In this document: one piece after another, positions 43,762-52,603 of the stretch
How the letters are laid out: each line of letters opens with the position of its first letter
Position numbering within the stretch: the first letter of the stretch is position 1
DNA from: Nitrososphaerota archaeon
GTDB taxonomy: Archaea; Thermoproteota; Nitrososphaeria; Nitrososphaerales; UBA183
Assembly: GCA_029785235.1 (NCBI GenBank)
Contig: JAFMAA010000005.1
Location: 1 to 64,000 of the forward strand
Reading direction: 5' to 3'
Length of the DNA: 64,000 nucleotides
Translations under genes and position numbers: made by a program
The notes under the pieces: generated by a model
Databases searched by the model: none
Told to the model about the DNA's origin: nothing
What the model saw: the letters and a program-made list of their open reading frames with translations, nothing else

Positions 43762-46164
43762 CTATGATGTCCCATTGGCCTGCATCCATTGAATTGCCGC
43801 GACGACGTCCTCAATGCGGACAGGGGTCTTGTGGAACCTATAGCCGCCCAAGGCGTTGCTGAGCGCGTTGATGTAAGAGACATCTGCTGCTATGATCGTA
43901 TTCTCACCGATTCCTGTGGCCCCATATGGACCTGTCGGGTCAATGTTTTCGACGGGGATCACGTTCGGTGTGTCTGGGTTCTCCATTATGGTAGGAATCT
44001 GATAGTCGTGGAAGTTCGGGTTCAGCCAACTCCCTGATGTTGGGTAACCTGGTGTTGGGGTGACATTCTGGCTGGGATCCACGAGGAGCTCCTCGTAGAA
44101 AGCCGAGCCGACGCCCATCACAGAGCCTCCCATCATCTGGTGTATCGCTCCCTTGTAGAAGATGGTTCTACCAAGCCCAAGGGCGAAGGTGTAACTGAGG
44201 ACATGCACTTCTCCTGTCTCGACATCCACTTCCACCTGAGCCATTCTTGCTCCGGTTGAACGGATGGCCACATTAAAGGGTATGTTCCACACGCCGTAGC
44301 CCTTCAGTGAGCTTGTGAGAAGGGCTGCTGCGTCGTTGAAGGAGATGCTGTTCGATGGATTTGTGGTGTCGTAGATAGTGTTGTTTCCAAAGGCTAGGTT
44401 GTTAGCGCTCGCTCCAATCTTGTTCGCTACTGTCGGGAACCACTGATTCTTCAGGTCCTCGACAGCGTAGAGGAGAGAGTGTGAGTTGTGGGTCGTTTGG
44501 CTCCCTGCAGTGACGCTGGAGTTCGTGGTGTACTGTGTGTCTGACTGAATGAACTTCACGTTGGCAAGGGAAGTAAGGCCGAGCGCCTCTGCGGCGAGTA
44601 TTGGGAGCGTCGTGTTGCCTCCCGCCCCGTGGTCTGTCAATCCGGAGAAGACGGTGACGGTCCCGTCTGGGTCCACTTGCACCTGCGATGTGGATGGAGG
44701 GAATGGAGCCCCCTTAGCAGCATTTTGGATGCATACTCCCACCCCGACTCTCTTGGTCCCGTTGACTGAGCTTGGAACGCCCCAACCCTTCCAAAGATTG
44801 GACCAGCCGAAGGCCTGCATTACTGTCTGAAGCGCCTGGGGTTGCGCGATTGTTGAGTATGGGAGCTTTGAGAATGGGTCTGCCGCACCAGGACCTTGCC
44901 TCATGTTCTTGAGCCTGAACTGGGCTGGGTCCATGTTGAGCTTGTGCGCCAACTCATCCATGGCCGACTCCAGAAGGAAGTGCCCCTGCTCTTCACCTAC
45001 GCTTCTCATAGCTGAACCGTTGGAGTAGGCATCGGTGGTGACCGGGATGCTATAGAAGCGCATGTTAGGACAGACATAGGTGTTGTAAAAGTCACCGATG
45101 GCATCTGAGCCTTGGGCCCCGCCCCTGGCTCCCACGTTTGCGGTGCACACTGCATCGATGGCTACAAGCGTACCGTCGTTCATCGCCCCGAGCCTAAAGC
45201 TCGCACTGAATGGCCACCTGTTCGTTGTGGTACGAGCGTGTGTGAGCCTTGTGTGGACGAACTTCACCGGCGCGCCTATTTTCTGGGCGAGGACAGCAGC
45301 TAGGATGTACTCTTCTCCGGATACCTTGTTCCCGAGGCCGTTACCCAACGCCCCTCCGTCCTCATAGCCACCTAGCGAGGTGCTGACCTCCACGTCAGAG
45401 AGTGGGATGCCGAAGTAGTTCGCCAGCGTTACCTGGACGAGCCAGGCCCACTGCGTGGAGGCGCGGACGGTGAGTGTACCCCCTGACCAGTAAGCGACTG
45501 CTCCTCTAGGAAGAATCTCGTAGTGCTGTTGCACTGAGGTGCTGAATGTGTCCTCATAGACGACATCCGCACTGGCCAGCGCAGAATCGACGTCACCAAG
45601 GTTCAGATTCAGCGTCCCTGACGTCACTGCGCCGTTTTCTCCCACGCCGCCACCAGGAACATTTCCCCCCGGCCATAGTTGAGGTGCCCCGGCCGCGAGT
45701 GCCTCTTCGGCTGTGAAAACGTATGGAAGTTGCTCGTACTCAACCTTGATGAGGTTCAGGGCGTCTACCACTTCATTGGCGGTTGGGGCGGCGACCGCGG
45801 CCACTGGCTGACCGGGGTATAACACCTCGCTGCTGACGAGTGGAGGATAGGCTCTTGAGCCTGAACCGAACATAGCGCCTACAGGAAGATCTGACTCCAC
45901 TAAAGCGAAGTATCCAGCAGCTTGGGCTGCGCTCACGTCAATGCTCGTCACTTTTGCGTGAGGATGTGGTGCGACGAGGAATCCCGCGTACCACATGCTG
46001 CTCTGGCCTATGTCGCTCGGTAATATATCCGAGGTGTACTTTCTCTGGCCTGTGATCTTCGCATATATGTCCCGCCTGGTTACCGTCTGGTTCCCCACCA
46101 GATTGAATTTGGCGGTGGGACTCAGGTTGTTTAGTCCGCTGCTTTCCGTACTACTGCTGCTCAT
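43762..46164 (-). CDS. Molybdenum hydroxylase molybdopterin-binding subunit
   Basis: 800 residues. Hammerhead domain at the N-terminus (AKITGQRKYTSDI), then cofactor-binding regions: SAMRSVGEEQGHFLLESAMDELA and, near the end, GATGIGENTIIAADVSYINAL with the catalytic Glu. The CO-dehydrogenase loop AYRCSFR is absent, so it is an aldehyde/xanthine-oxidase-type enzyme, not CODH. No own Tat signal; it should be co-exported with the small subunit. The large number of Ser/Thr/Asn fits an extracytoplasmic protein. Confidence 0.9.
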   Translation of the reverse strand: MSSSSTESSGLNNLSPTAKFNLVGNQTVTRRDIYAKITGQRKYTSDILPSDIGQSSMWYAGFLVAPHPHAKVTSIDVSAAQAAGYFALVESDLPVGAMFGSGSRAYPPLVSSEVLYPGQPVAAVAAPTANEVVDALNLIKVEYEQLPYVFTAEEALAAGAPQLWPGGNVPGGGVGENGAVTSGTLNLNLGDVDSALASADVVYEDTFSTSVQQHYEILPRGAVAYWSGGTLTVRASTQWAWLVQVTLANYFGIPLSDVEVSTSLGGYEDGGALGNGLGNKVSGEEYILAAVLAQKIGAPVKFVHTRLTHARTTTNRWPFSASFRLGAMNDGTLVAIDAVCTANVGARGGAQGSDAIGDFYNTYVCPNMRFYSIPVTTDAYSNGSAMRSVGEEQGHFLLESAMDELAHKLNMDPAQFRLKNMRQGPGAADPFSKLPYSTIAQPQALQTVMQAFGWSNLWKGWGVPSSVNGTKRVGVGVCIQNAAKGAPFPPSTSQVQVDPDGTVTVFSGLTDHGAGGNTTLPILAAEALGLTSLANVKFIQSDTQYTTNSSVTAGSQTTHNSHSLLYAVEDLKNQWFPTVANKIGASANNLAFGNNTIYDTTNPSNSISFNDAAALLTSSLKGYGVWNIPFNVAIRSTGARMAQVEVDVETGEVHVLSYTFALGLGRTIFYKGAIHQMMGGSVMGVGSAFYEELLVDPSQNVTPTPGYPTSGSWLNPNFHDYQIPTIMENPDTPNVIPVENIDPTGPYGATGIGENTIIAADVSYINALSNALGGYRFHKTPVRIEDVVAAIQWMQANGTS

Positions 46165-46871
46165 TACGCGCTACCTCCCTGAAGCTTCAGGGCCGCAGTT
46201 TGGATGCTGGCTATGATTCCAGCATAATTCCCACACCTGCAGATGTTCCCACTCATCGCAGTCTTGATATCGTCGAGAGACGGGTTCTGATTGTTCAGGA
46301 GAAGCGCAGTTGCCGACATTATCTGCCCCGGCTGGCAGCCGCTGCACTGACCGCCGTCTTCCTCAACCCAGGCTTGCTGTAACGCGTTGAGGACCGTAGC
46401 CTCAGGCGAGGACATGGTGTATCCCTCGACGGTGATGATCTTGTGGCCAACTGCTCGGAAGGCTGGATATGTGCACGACATATGAGGAACGTCGTCAATC
46501 AGCACGGTGCAGCCTCCGCACTCCATCCTGTTGCATGGCCTCTTCGTCCCAATGAGACCGAGGCTGTCACGTAGTATGTTGTTCAGCATGTCTCTGGGCT
46601 CGACCCCGACCTGGACGTCTTTTCCGTTGATGTTCAACGTCACAATCTGAGAGGCAAATGGGTCAGCATTTGACGTCGATGGGACGTTCGCAGTCGGTGT
46701 TTCAATGACCGTGGTGGCGTTCCCAGAGCTCAGGGCAATCCCGCCCAAGCCCACTACCCCGGCAGATATCGCACTCGCCTTCAGAAATTTTCTCCTGTTC
46801 ATCTTTGTGTCCAATGGATTGGACCCGGTTTCTTCGTTAGAGTTTCCCCTTGCAGAATCCTCTCCGGCCAT
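46164..46871 (-). CDS. Molybdenum hydroxylase 2Fe-2S subunit with Tat signal
   Basis: 235 residues. Tat signal MNRRKFLKASAISAGVVGLGGIAL at residues 24-47, then a plant-type 2Fe-2S domain (CNRMECGGCTVLIDD) and an alpha-helical 2Fe-2S domain (CSGCQPGQIM ... GNICRCGNYAGI). This layout matches PaoA of the E. coli periplasmic aldehyde oxidoreductase. First gene of the three-subunit operon; the ATG lies about 25 bp after the TATA, so it is leaderless. Confidence 0.92.
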   Translation of the reverse strand: MAGEDSARGNSNEETGSNPLDTKMNRRKFLKASAISAGVVGLGGIALSSGNATTVIETPTANVPSTSNADPFASQIVTLNINGKDVQVGVEPRDMLNNILRDSLGLIGTKRPCNRMECGGCTVLIDDVPHMSCTYPAFRAVGHKIITVEGYTMSSPEATVLNALQQAWVEEDGGQCSGCQPGQIMSATALLLNNQNPSLDDIKTAMSGNICRCGNYAGIIASIQTAALKLQGGSA

Positions 46872-46872
46872 A

Positions 46873-46905
46873 CCTAACCGGTTAGGAGGAGGCGCGTATA
46901 AATGA
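46873..46905 (-). promoter_or_regulatory. Palindrome CCTAA-CCGG-TTAGG and TATA of the Mo-hydroxylase operon
   Basis: A perfect 14-bp palindrome (46873-46886) starts 2 bp before the ATG of the iron-sulfur subunit. The minus-strand TATA (CATTTATACG, about 46895-46904) lies directly upstream. Same half-sites, spacer length and position as at 41336-41349, defining a two-member regulon within the window. Confidence 0.7.
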
Positions 46906-47147
46906 TTCTATTCGAAGTTGATTTGTCCAACAGAACAGATGATACGAGTGAAATCGTAGTGGAAACTCCGGGCCACTCGATGTTTGAGGCTTAGCGGAAG
47001 AGTGCATCATTCGAGTGCCGTGCCTCTTGAAGGCCTGAGCAGGATCCCTCGATTAGACGATTCTTTGGGCCAGGGTGCAACCTGTCTACTTCCCCTGGTC
47101 ACCCTTGCAACAACGCTCGAAGGACACGACAGGGTTAGTGGATTGGG

Positions 47148-47555
47148 TTAGCGCTCAGAAACTTTCGTCGGGGACGCTGGAGCCGCCGACGCCTCTCCAG
47201 GCTTGGCCATGCTCAATGGGATGAACATGGCGAAAATCGCAAACGCGTTGAGAAGGTGGAACCACGCGATGATGCCGCTTACGGTGGGGATGCTTGTCGT
47301 CGCCATGGCCGCGAACCCTATCAATGCCTGGACGAGGATGTCAACCCCTACTCCGATGGCGAGGCCGAAGAGCCTCTTGGGCCGGGGTGACAATTTGGCT
47401 ACAGACACTAGCGATGCGATGGCAAGGACCCCCACTACGATCCCCCATATTATATGCACTGAAGCGTCGAGGAACCCGAACGTGACGAGCCCTCCCAGCG
47501 CTACCTGGACGCCGAGGGCGGCGCCGGTGACTCGAAGCACAACGCTAGAGTTCAA
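47148..47555 (-). CDS. Four-helix membrane protein
   Basis: 135 residues, TTG start, four transmembrane helices. Two His in helices (ASVHIIWGIVVG and WFHLLNAFAIFAM) could bind heme. No known family. It lies upstream of the Mo-hydroxylase operon on the same strand, with 276 bp between, and lacks the shared palindrome, so a functional link is uncertain. Confidence 0.55.
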   Translation of the reverse strand: MNSSVVLRVTGAALGVQVALGGLVTFGFLDASVHIIWGIVVGVLAIASLVSVAKLSPRPKRLFGLAIGVGVDILVQALIGFAAMATTSIPTVSGIIAWFHLLNAFAIFAMFIPLSMAKPGEASAAPASPTKVSER

Positions 47556-48032
47556 AGAGTCGAAGCGACCCTTGCCGCCATCGAACGATTTGAACCTTTG
47601 GGCGGCTGATTTTATTCTCCACTCTCTCTCAGACTTCCCCTGTCACTCTGGTACACAGTCGCTCATGCCAGAGACACCGATTTGGTTGGGGTCCTCTTCC
47701 GGTCGCCGCCATATATGCACAGTTCGCGTTTTGTCAAGTAGTCGTCAAACGAGATGAGTATCGCCGTCCAGCGCATTTACTTCATACCTCAAGGTCTTAT
47801 CCACGGGATCCCGCATCCCGGGATGGCTAATTCCGACAGCCAGAGACGCCCATTGAGTGTGACAAGGCAGAGAAGGCAGACCGAGCTAGCCACGAGTGGA
47901 GATGCCTCTCCGCGGCAGCATCACGCACGAAAGTTCGACAGCCCACATCGAGCGGCCGAATGATCGGTGAAGAGCGTGCACTCTGCTCGAAGAGGCTGAC
48001 CTGCGCGGGAGGTGCCCGTGGCGATAAGAGGC
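47556..48032. other. Intergenic stretch, no supported gene
   Basis: About 475 bp between the four-helix protein and the second hflX. Short frames only. CGGGATCCCGCATCCCGGGAT near 47802-47822 could form a hairpin. Confidence 0.35.
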
Positions 48033-49148
48033 TTACTTTGGAGTGGTGAGCCCTGGCCTCCGAGCGAGTCCCCTTGGGTCAGTCCTTTCCATTATCTTGG
48101 TCCTCAGCTGGTGCATCCCATCACCGCGGACGGCGGATATCTTGACCGTGCTGTAGTCTTTGAAAAGGGGGTCGAGCTCTATCTTGGACCTCGCCCTGAC
48201 GTCCAGAAGGTCGACCTTGTTCAGGACCACGAGGAGCTTCGATGGCTCGACGTCCAGTTCGCTCAGCGTCTCCCTGCAGCTCCGCAGCTTGATTCCGATG
48301 CTCTCTGGCGGTTCGCTGACGTCGATCATGAGCAGGACGAGGTCTGCGTGACGAAGCTCGTCAAGCGTCGACCTGAATGACTCTACGAGATAGGTAGGCA
48401 GACGCGAGATGAAACCGACTGTGTCAGAGAGGAGGATCTTCCGTCTGAAGTTCGGGAAGGCGACCATGCGCGTGGTCGTCGACAGCGTCGTGAAGAGGTC
48501 GGGAGATGCGTCCTTCGACTCCGCGGTGAGCCGGTTGAAGAGGGTGGTCTTCCCGCTGCTGGTGTAACCAGCCAGCGATACGAACGGCACCCCGAGCTTC
48601 CTCCTCTCCGAGGCATGGAGCCTCCTGACAGTCTTTGTCTTCTCGAGCCTATCCTTGATGAATCCCATCTGCCTCTTGAGCGCTCTGAACTTCACGTCTA
48701 CCGCGTACTCTCCCATGCCAGAGAACCCTGCCTGCTCTCCCCTGAGCGAGTTTCGGACGGCTTCCCTCGCCCTGGGAAGCTCGTAGCGCAGTTCTGCGAG
48801 CTGCACTTGGAGCTTGGCCTCGGTCGTCGCTGCCCTCTTGGCGAATATGTTGAGGATGAGCCTCTCCCTATCGATGACGTGGGCGTGGGTGAGGCGTGAG
48901 AGGTTGTTCGCCTGCGAGGACGTCATACTCTCGTCAATGATTATGGTGTCCGACTCCGTGTCTGCGACCAGTCCCTCGAGCTCCTGGGCCTTTCCTGAGC
49001 CGACGCCGTACTCGGAACGGCCTAGGTCCTTCTGGGTCACCACTTCCTTGACGTCGTATCCTCCAGCCTTCGCGAGCCCGAGTATCTCGTCCCTGGCGAA
49101 TTCGTCAGGGTAAGTGACCACCACAGCCTTGGCACCGGACCCGCTCAA
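48033..49148 (-). CDS. hflX: GTPase HflX (copy 2)
   Basis: 371 residues, clearly paralogous to the copy at 17.7 kb along its whole length: SEYGVGSGKAQELEGLV, AGFSGMGEYAVDVKFRALKRQMG, GYTSSGKTTLFNRLTAES, DTVGFISRLPTYL, NKVD. All G motifs are intact in both, so neither is a pseudogene. Here hflX stands alone, while copy 1 has two small genes before it. Confidence 0.92.
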   Translation of the reverse strand: MSGSGAKAVVVTYPDEFARDEILGLAKAGGYDVKEVVTQKDLGRSEYGVGSGKAQELEGLVADTESDTIIIDESMTSSQANNLSRLTHAHVIDRERLILNIFAKRAATTEAKLQVQLAELRYELPRAREAVRNSLRGEQAGFSGMGEYAVDVKFRALKRQMGFIKDRLEKTKTVRRLHASERRKLGVPFVSLAGYTSSGKTTLFNRLTAESKDASPDLFTTLSTTTRMVAFPNFRRKILLSDTVGFISRLPTYLVESFRSTLDELRHADLVLLMIDVSEPPESIGIKLRSCRETLSELDVEPSKLLVVLNKVDLLDVRARSKIELDPLFKDYSTVKISAVRGDGMHQLRTKIMERTDPRGLARRPGLTTPK

Positions 49149-49212
49149 TTCGATTTGGGGGTGCCAGAGCGGCTCAGTAAAACAGTTCTCTGATGGTCGG
49201 CAGACGCGGCGC

Positions 49213-49761
49213 CTAGCCGCGGACCACCTTGGTGCCCAAGTAGTGGTCGCTGTACTTCTGCTGGTATCCGTGGGAGACGGCCAACCCCACTATAACGTCA
49301 AGGAGCAGTAGGAGCCAGTAGATCTTGCTCAGGTTCCTGACAAAAGCCTCTGCGAAGGTGGGGTTGGAGCCGCGCCTGGACACCGACTTCAGCCTGAAGA
49401 GCCTCTTCCCGATGCTCGCGCCGGACGTCGCCTCCATCACCGTGTTGTACAACACGAAGATAATCCCCCAGAGGAGGGCCACGCCCCCGAACACGACGCC
49501 GAAGAAGGCCATACCGCCAGTGAGGAGGGCAGGGATCGCGACTATCGCAGTGGCGATACCGAGAACCACATAGACTATCACGTAATCTACGACCAGGGCG
49601 ATCAGCCGTTCTACCCAGTACTCCTGGGCATCGTGATCCCTGGTGAGGGCGTCGATACCGCTCACGTGTGCGTCCCCCACCCCAGCATGGACCGGAGCCC
49701 CGCATGATGGGCAGAAAACGGCTCCATCTGGCAGCTCTTTCCCGCACTTGGCGCAGAACAT
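49213..49761 (-). CDS. RDD-family membrane protein with N-terminal zinc ribbon
   Basis: 182 residues. Zinc ribbon FCAKCGKELPDGAVFCPSCG at the start, then an RDD domain: RLIALVVDYVIVYVVLG, a second helix pair, and GASIGKRLFRLKSVSRRGSNP. The canonical RDD Arg-Asp-Asp is partly changed (RLIALVVD). Function of RDD proteins is mostly unknown; some transport ions. Confidence 0.82.
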   Translation of the reverse strand: MFCAKCGKELPDGAVFCPSCGAPVHAGVGDAHVSGIDALTRDHDAQEYWVERLIALVVDYVIVYVVLGIATAIVAIPALLTGGMAFFGVVFGGVALLWGIIFVLYNTVMEATSGASIGKRLFRLKSVSRRGSNPTFAEAFVRNLSKIYWLLLLLDVIVGLAVSHGYQQKYSDHYLGTKVVRG

Positions 49762-49816
49762 GGCAACAGTTGCGGAGGGCGGTTCGTTTCACCCCATTTA
49801 TGGGTTGGCCCTTTGG

Positions 49817-50749
49817 CTAGAGGGACAGCGTGAGGAGGAAGGCCGCCGCCAGGGCTACTACCGGCGCCACGACCCAGAGGGAGACGGTCTCTGTGACAAG
49901 CCGCGTGTTGACTATGGTCACGTTCCTGCTGAACGCGGCGCCCAGCATCCCTCCGATCAGGCATTGCGTTATAGAGACGGGGAGCGCCAGCTGGGTCCCC
50001 GCCCAGACCAGCAGAGAGCTCGAGATGAAGGCAGAGAAGACCCCCTGGGGGCTGAGGGTGAGCATCCTGTCACCCACCGTCCCGCCTAGCGCCTGCCGCC
50101 CTAGGACAGCGACGCCGATTATGGCAGCGACGGCGAGCAGGACGAAGACCTCAGTCTGCACCCCGAGGGGGGCGGTCGAGCCGAGGCTTCCGTAGAACAT
50201 CCCGATGTTGTTGGCGCCAAGGGCGTAGGAAGCGGCGAAGGCGCTCACCGAGGACCCGCTCCGGTTGAGGGTATCCACCCCGAGGACCCCCAAGCCTGAT
50301 GTGAGCCTTCGAGTCATGCCGTAGATCGCATAGGTGAGGACGGCTGTCCCGAGCGGGGCCAGGAACCAGAAGACAACGACCTCCGAGGCCCTGTATATGT
50401 TCAGAGTCAGGGCCGAGGCCAGCGTCGCCCCGACGAAGGCGCCCACCATGACCATGCTGAACGAGACAGGCAGGTCGAGAAGGGTCATGGCCGCGGTGAG
50501 CACGAGTGATACCAGCAGGGTGGCGACAAGAGCCGCAAAAGATGCGGAGGGAGCAAGGCTGACGAGGCTTCCGACCATCTGTGGGCCCTCCAGCACAGAC
50601 CCTAGGAAGAGACCGACCACTGCCAGGGCCACGATAGTGCCGTGGGAAAGGGTCCCCGAACCCCTCACGTTGCCTATCAACAACGAGCTGTTGTTCCAGC
50701 CGAACACGAAGCTAAGGACCGCGGCCAGTCCGACCAGGAGGCTATCCAT
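49817..50749 (-). CDS. pit: Inorganic phosphate transporter, PiT family
   Basis: 310 residues, about ten membrane helices. The two signature loops appear as FGWNNSSLLIGN near the N-terminus and LGANNIGMFYGS in the middle (PiT: GANDVANA/GANNVAN). Overlaps the PhoU-like gene by 8 bp. Low-affinity phosphate (metal-phosphate) uptake is likely. Confidence 0.88.
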   Translation of the reverse strand: MDSLLVGLAAVLSFVFGWNNSSLLIGNVRGSGTLSHGTIVALAVVGLFLGSVLEGPQMVGSLVSLAPSASFAALVATLLVSLVLTAAMTLLDLPVSFSMVMVGAFVGATLASALTLNIYRASEVVVFWFLAPLGTAVLTYAIYGMTRRLTSGLGVLGVDTLNRSGSSVSAFAASYALGANNIGMFYGSLGSTAPLGVQTEVFVLLAVAAIIGVAVLGRQALGGTVGDRMLTLSPQGVFSAFISSSLLVWAGTQLALPVSITQCLIGGMLGAAFSRNVTIVNTRLVTETVSLWVVAPVVALAAAFLLTLSL

Positions 50750-51416
50750 ACCCCTTGGCCAGCAGGATTAGGATCACGTCCCCGGCGTCTTCCGCGTTGT
50801 CCGCAATGTCGTCCGCCGTGAAGATGAAGTCGCGGAGCTGGATCACAGTCAGCGGGCTCATCCCCCCCGCCCTGTTGAACAGTTCTTTGAGAAGGGCGTC
50901 CTTGTGCGTGTCTGCCTCTTCCTCGTAGTCTTCGACCTTCTGGATCATCGCAAGCGCCTCGTTCCTCCCCACCTTGAGCGCTGTCACCAGGTCCCTCAGG
51001 GCGGAGGAGGCAGATTTCAGGTCAGACATGAAGAGGTTCATGCCTTCGGAAGCGAGGAAGGCCTTGTCCTCGTCACCAAGCCTGGAGTCGTGGGCGAGGA
51101 TCCGTATCGCGTCCTTCGCGCTGTCGGCTATGTCATCTATCCTCTCCATGAGGTTGAGGATGTCTTCCCTCACCCCGCCGAAGAATGCCCCCTCCGCCAC
51201 CATGAAGCTGAGGTATCGGCGGGCCGCGTCAGCCTTAGTCTCAGAGTCGAAGACTTTCGCTTCGCTCCCCTGGGCTGAGCGGGTGTCCCCCTTCGAATAG
51301 GCGGCCACGCCTGCCGCGAAGGACTCGACGCACTCGGATACGATGTCGAGCAGGCCCAATATCCCGTCGAATATCTTCCGCTCCTTCTTGCCCGGAGAGA
51401 AGAAGCCGAAGTTCAA
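50742..51416 (-). CDS. PhoU-like DUF47 protein
   Basis: 224 residues, all-helical, with the DUF47 pattern (FASEGMNLFMSDLKSASSALRDLV, DFIFTADDIADNAEDAGDVI). DUF47 genes are usually paired with pit and adjust transporter activity. It precedes pit in a two-gene operon. Confidence 0.88.
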   Translation of the reverse strand: MNFGFFSPGKKERKIFDGILGLLDIVSECVESFAAGVAAYSKGDTRSAQGSEAKVFDSETKADAARRYLSFMVAEGAFFGGVREDILNLMERIDDIADSAKDAIRILAHDSRLGDEDKAFLASEGMNLFMSDLKSASSALRDLVTALKVGRNEALAMIQKVEDYEEEADTHKDALLKELFNRAGGMSPLTVIQLRDFIFTADDIADNAEDAGDVILILLAKGYG

Positions 51417-51792
51417 AGCCGTCCAGGGGCCTGAAAAGGGACCACTTTAACTTCGGCCCCGCGGGCTTCGCACCGAGCGCAGATTTCAGGCAGTCGTGGC
51501 CGGTGCAGCCGCCTTCCACAGGCGCCCGCCGTTTCAGAGGTCGCCTCGTGCATGAAGCTCCTCTTCGGCAGGGTCACCCTAATCGAACCAGGCGGAGAAT
51601 GGTCTGAATCAGCAGCCGAGAACGAGTTCTAGTCAGAGTCGCTCGCCTATCAGAGACTGTACTCGCGTCGAGGCCGACGTCCGATGCCTTCTGTCAAGTA
51701 TTGTCGGATCGGCTGGTAGGAGATGAGACATGGCCCAAAGTAATTAAACAGCGCAAAGTCTTAAGTCACTCCTCGTGCAGCGGATTGGCTGT
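51417..51792. other. Intergenic stretch before tRNA-Phe
   Basis: About 375 bp without a coding frame of interest. AT-rich GTAATTAAACAG (about 51737-51748) and TCTTAAGTC (about 51760) are candidate promoter elements for the tRNA gene. Confidence 0.35.
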
Positions 51793-51922
51793 GCCGCGGT
51801 AGCTCAGCCTGATTCACGCCTGAAGGCTATGGAGACCTCACAGCTCATCAGCATCCGGCTGAAGACCGGAGTGTCGTCGGCTCAAATCCGACTACAAGTC
51901 GGGGAGTGTCCGACCCGCGGCA
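51793..51922 (+). tRNA. tRNA-Phe(GAA) with three short non-canonical introns
   Basis: Acceptor stem GCCGCGG/CCGCGGC is perfect and the anticodon arm is TCCGG-CTGAAGA-CCGGA (GAA, Phe). Removing about 51811-51830 (20 nt), 51835-51849 (15 nt) and 51893-51914 (22 nt) gives an ideal 73-nt tRNA: D-arm GCTC-AGCCTGGA-GAGC, T-arm GTCGG-CTCAAAT-CCGAC. Each cut can shift by one or more bases because of repeats at the junctions. The exon between the first two introns is only 4 nt (GGAG). T-loop position 54 is C. No CCA encoded. Confidence 0.88.
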
Positions 51923-52111
51923 CTTTCTCACTTGTCTCGTGTAATCTATTGCCGAAACAACCCGTCGGCCGTCATTCACCGGTAGAATCAATCATGAGTA
52001 TGGGTTCATGCCACCTCCGCCAGTATAAGCGACGCTCCAGGATGGCGTTGGTAGGTTCAAGAGGCCGCCCCAGCCATGCGCGAGGCGAGAGGGTGGCACT
52101 TGAGTTCGAGA

Positions 52112-52576
52112 ATGTCGAGCGCATTTCGACTCCTAGCTTCCATCGTGGTCTGCGAGGCGGCAGGCATAGTCGGTTCCGTGTTCACGATTTCAGCGATTCC
52201 AGGATGGTATGCGACCCTCCAGAAGCCGTGGTTCACTCCCCCGAACTGATTCTTCGCACCTGTGTGGCTCTCGCTGTACTTCCTAATGGGAATCACGCTA
52301 TACCTGCTATGGGGAAAGAGACGACAGGCTGACAATGCGCTGGCGGCGTTCACAGTTCAGTTGGCACTCAACGTCGTTTGGTCAGTGGTTTTCTTCGGCG
52401 CCCAAGAACTGTTCTACAGATTCTTGAACATCGTGGCGCTCTGGGCTGCCATCCTAGTCACCATCGCCCTCTCGTTCAGGGTCTCTCGGAACTCCGCGGC
52501 CCTTCTTGTCTCGTACCTCTTCTGGGTTACCATAGCGTCTGCTTTGAACTACTATGTCTGGGTGCTGAATGCCTGA
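52112..52576 (+). pseudogene. tspO: TspO/MBR protein gene interrupted by an in-frame TGA
   Basis: The frame from ATG 52112 encodes GIVGSVFTISAIPGWYATLQ, KPWFTPPN, then TGA at 52247-52249, then FFAPVWLSLYFLMGITLYLLWG and the typical end ASALNYYVWVLNA. TspO normally has a conserved Trp right after PPN, so TGG became TGA. The rest is intact and of normal length (155 codons). A GTG at 52262 could allow a truncated product. Recent inactivation is most likely; UGA readthrough is less likely. Confidence 0.8.
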
Positions 52577-52603
52577 GAATTGGGGTACCAACCCTCGGGT
52601 TCA

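Noticed and set aside
43762..46871. Aerobic CO dehydrogenase (CoxSML)
   Set aside because: The active-site loop AYRCSFR is missing; the large subunit has AMRSVGEE, as in aldehyde oxidases, and the small subunit has a Tat signal as in PaoA.
47754..47963. Plus-strand 69-codon frame before hflX copy 2
   Set aside because: No ribosome-binding site or TATA at a proper distance, and the composition is not protein-like.
52247..52249. Selenocysteine codon in tspO
   Set aside because: The aligned residue is Trp, not Cys, and no SECIS-like structure or Sec genes are seen.
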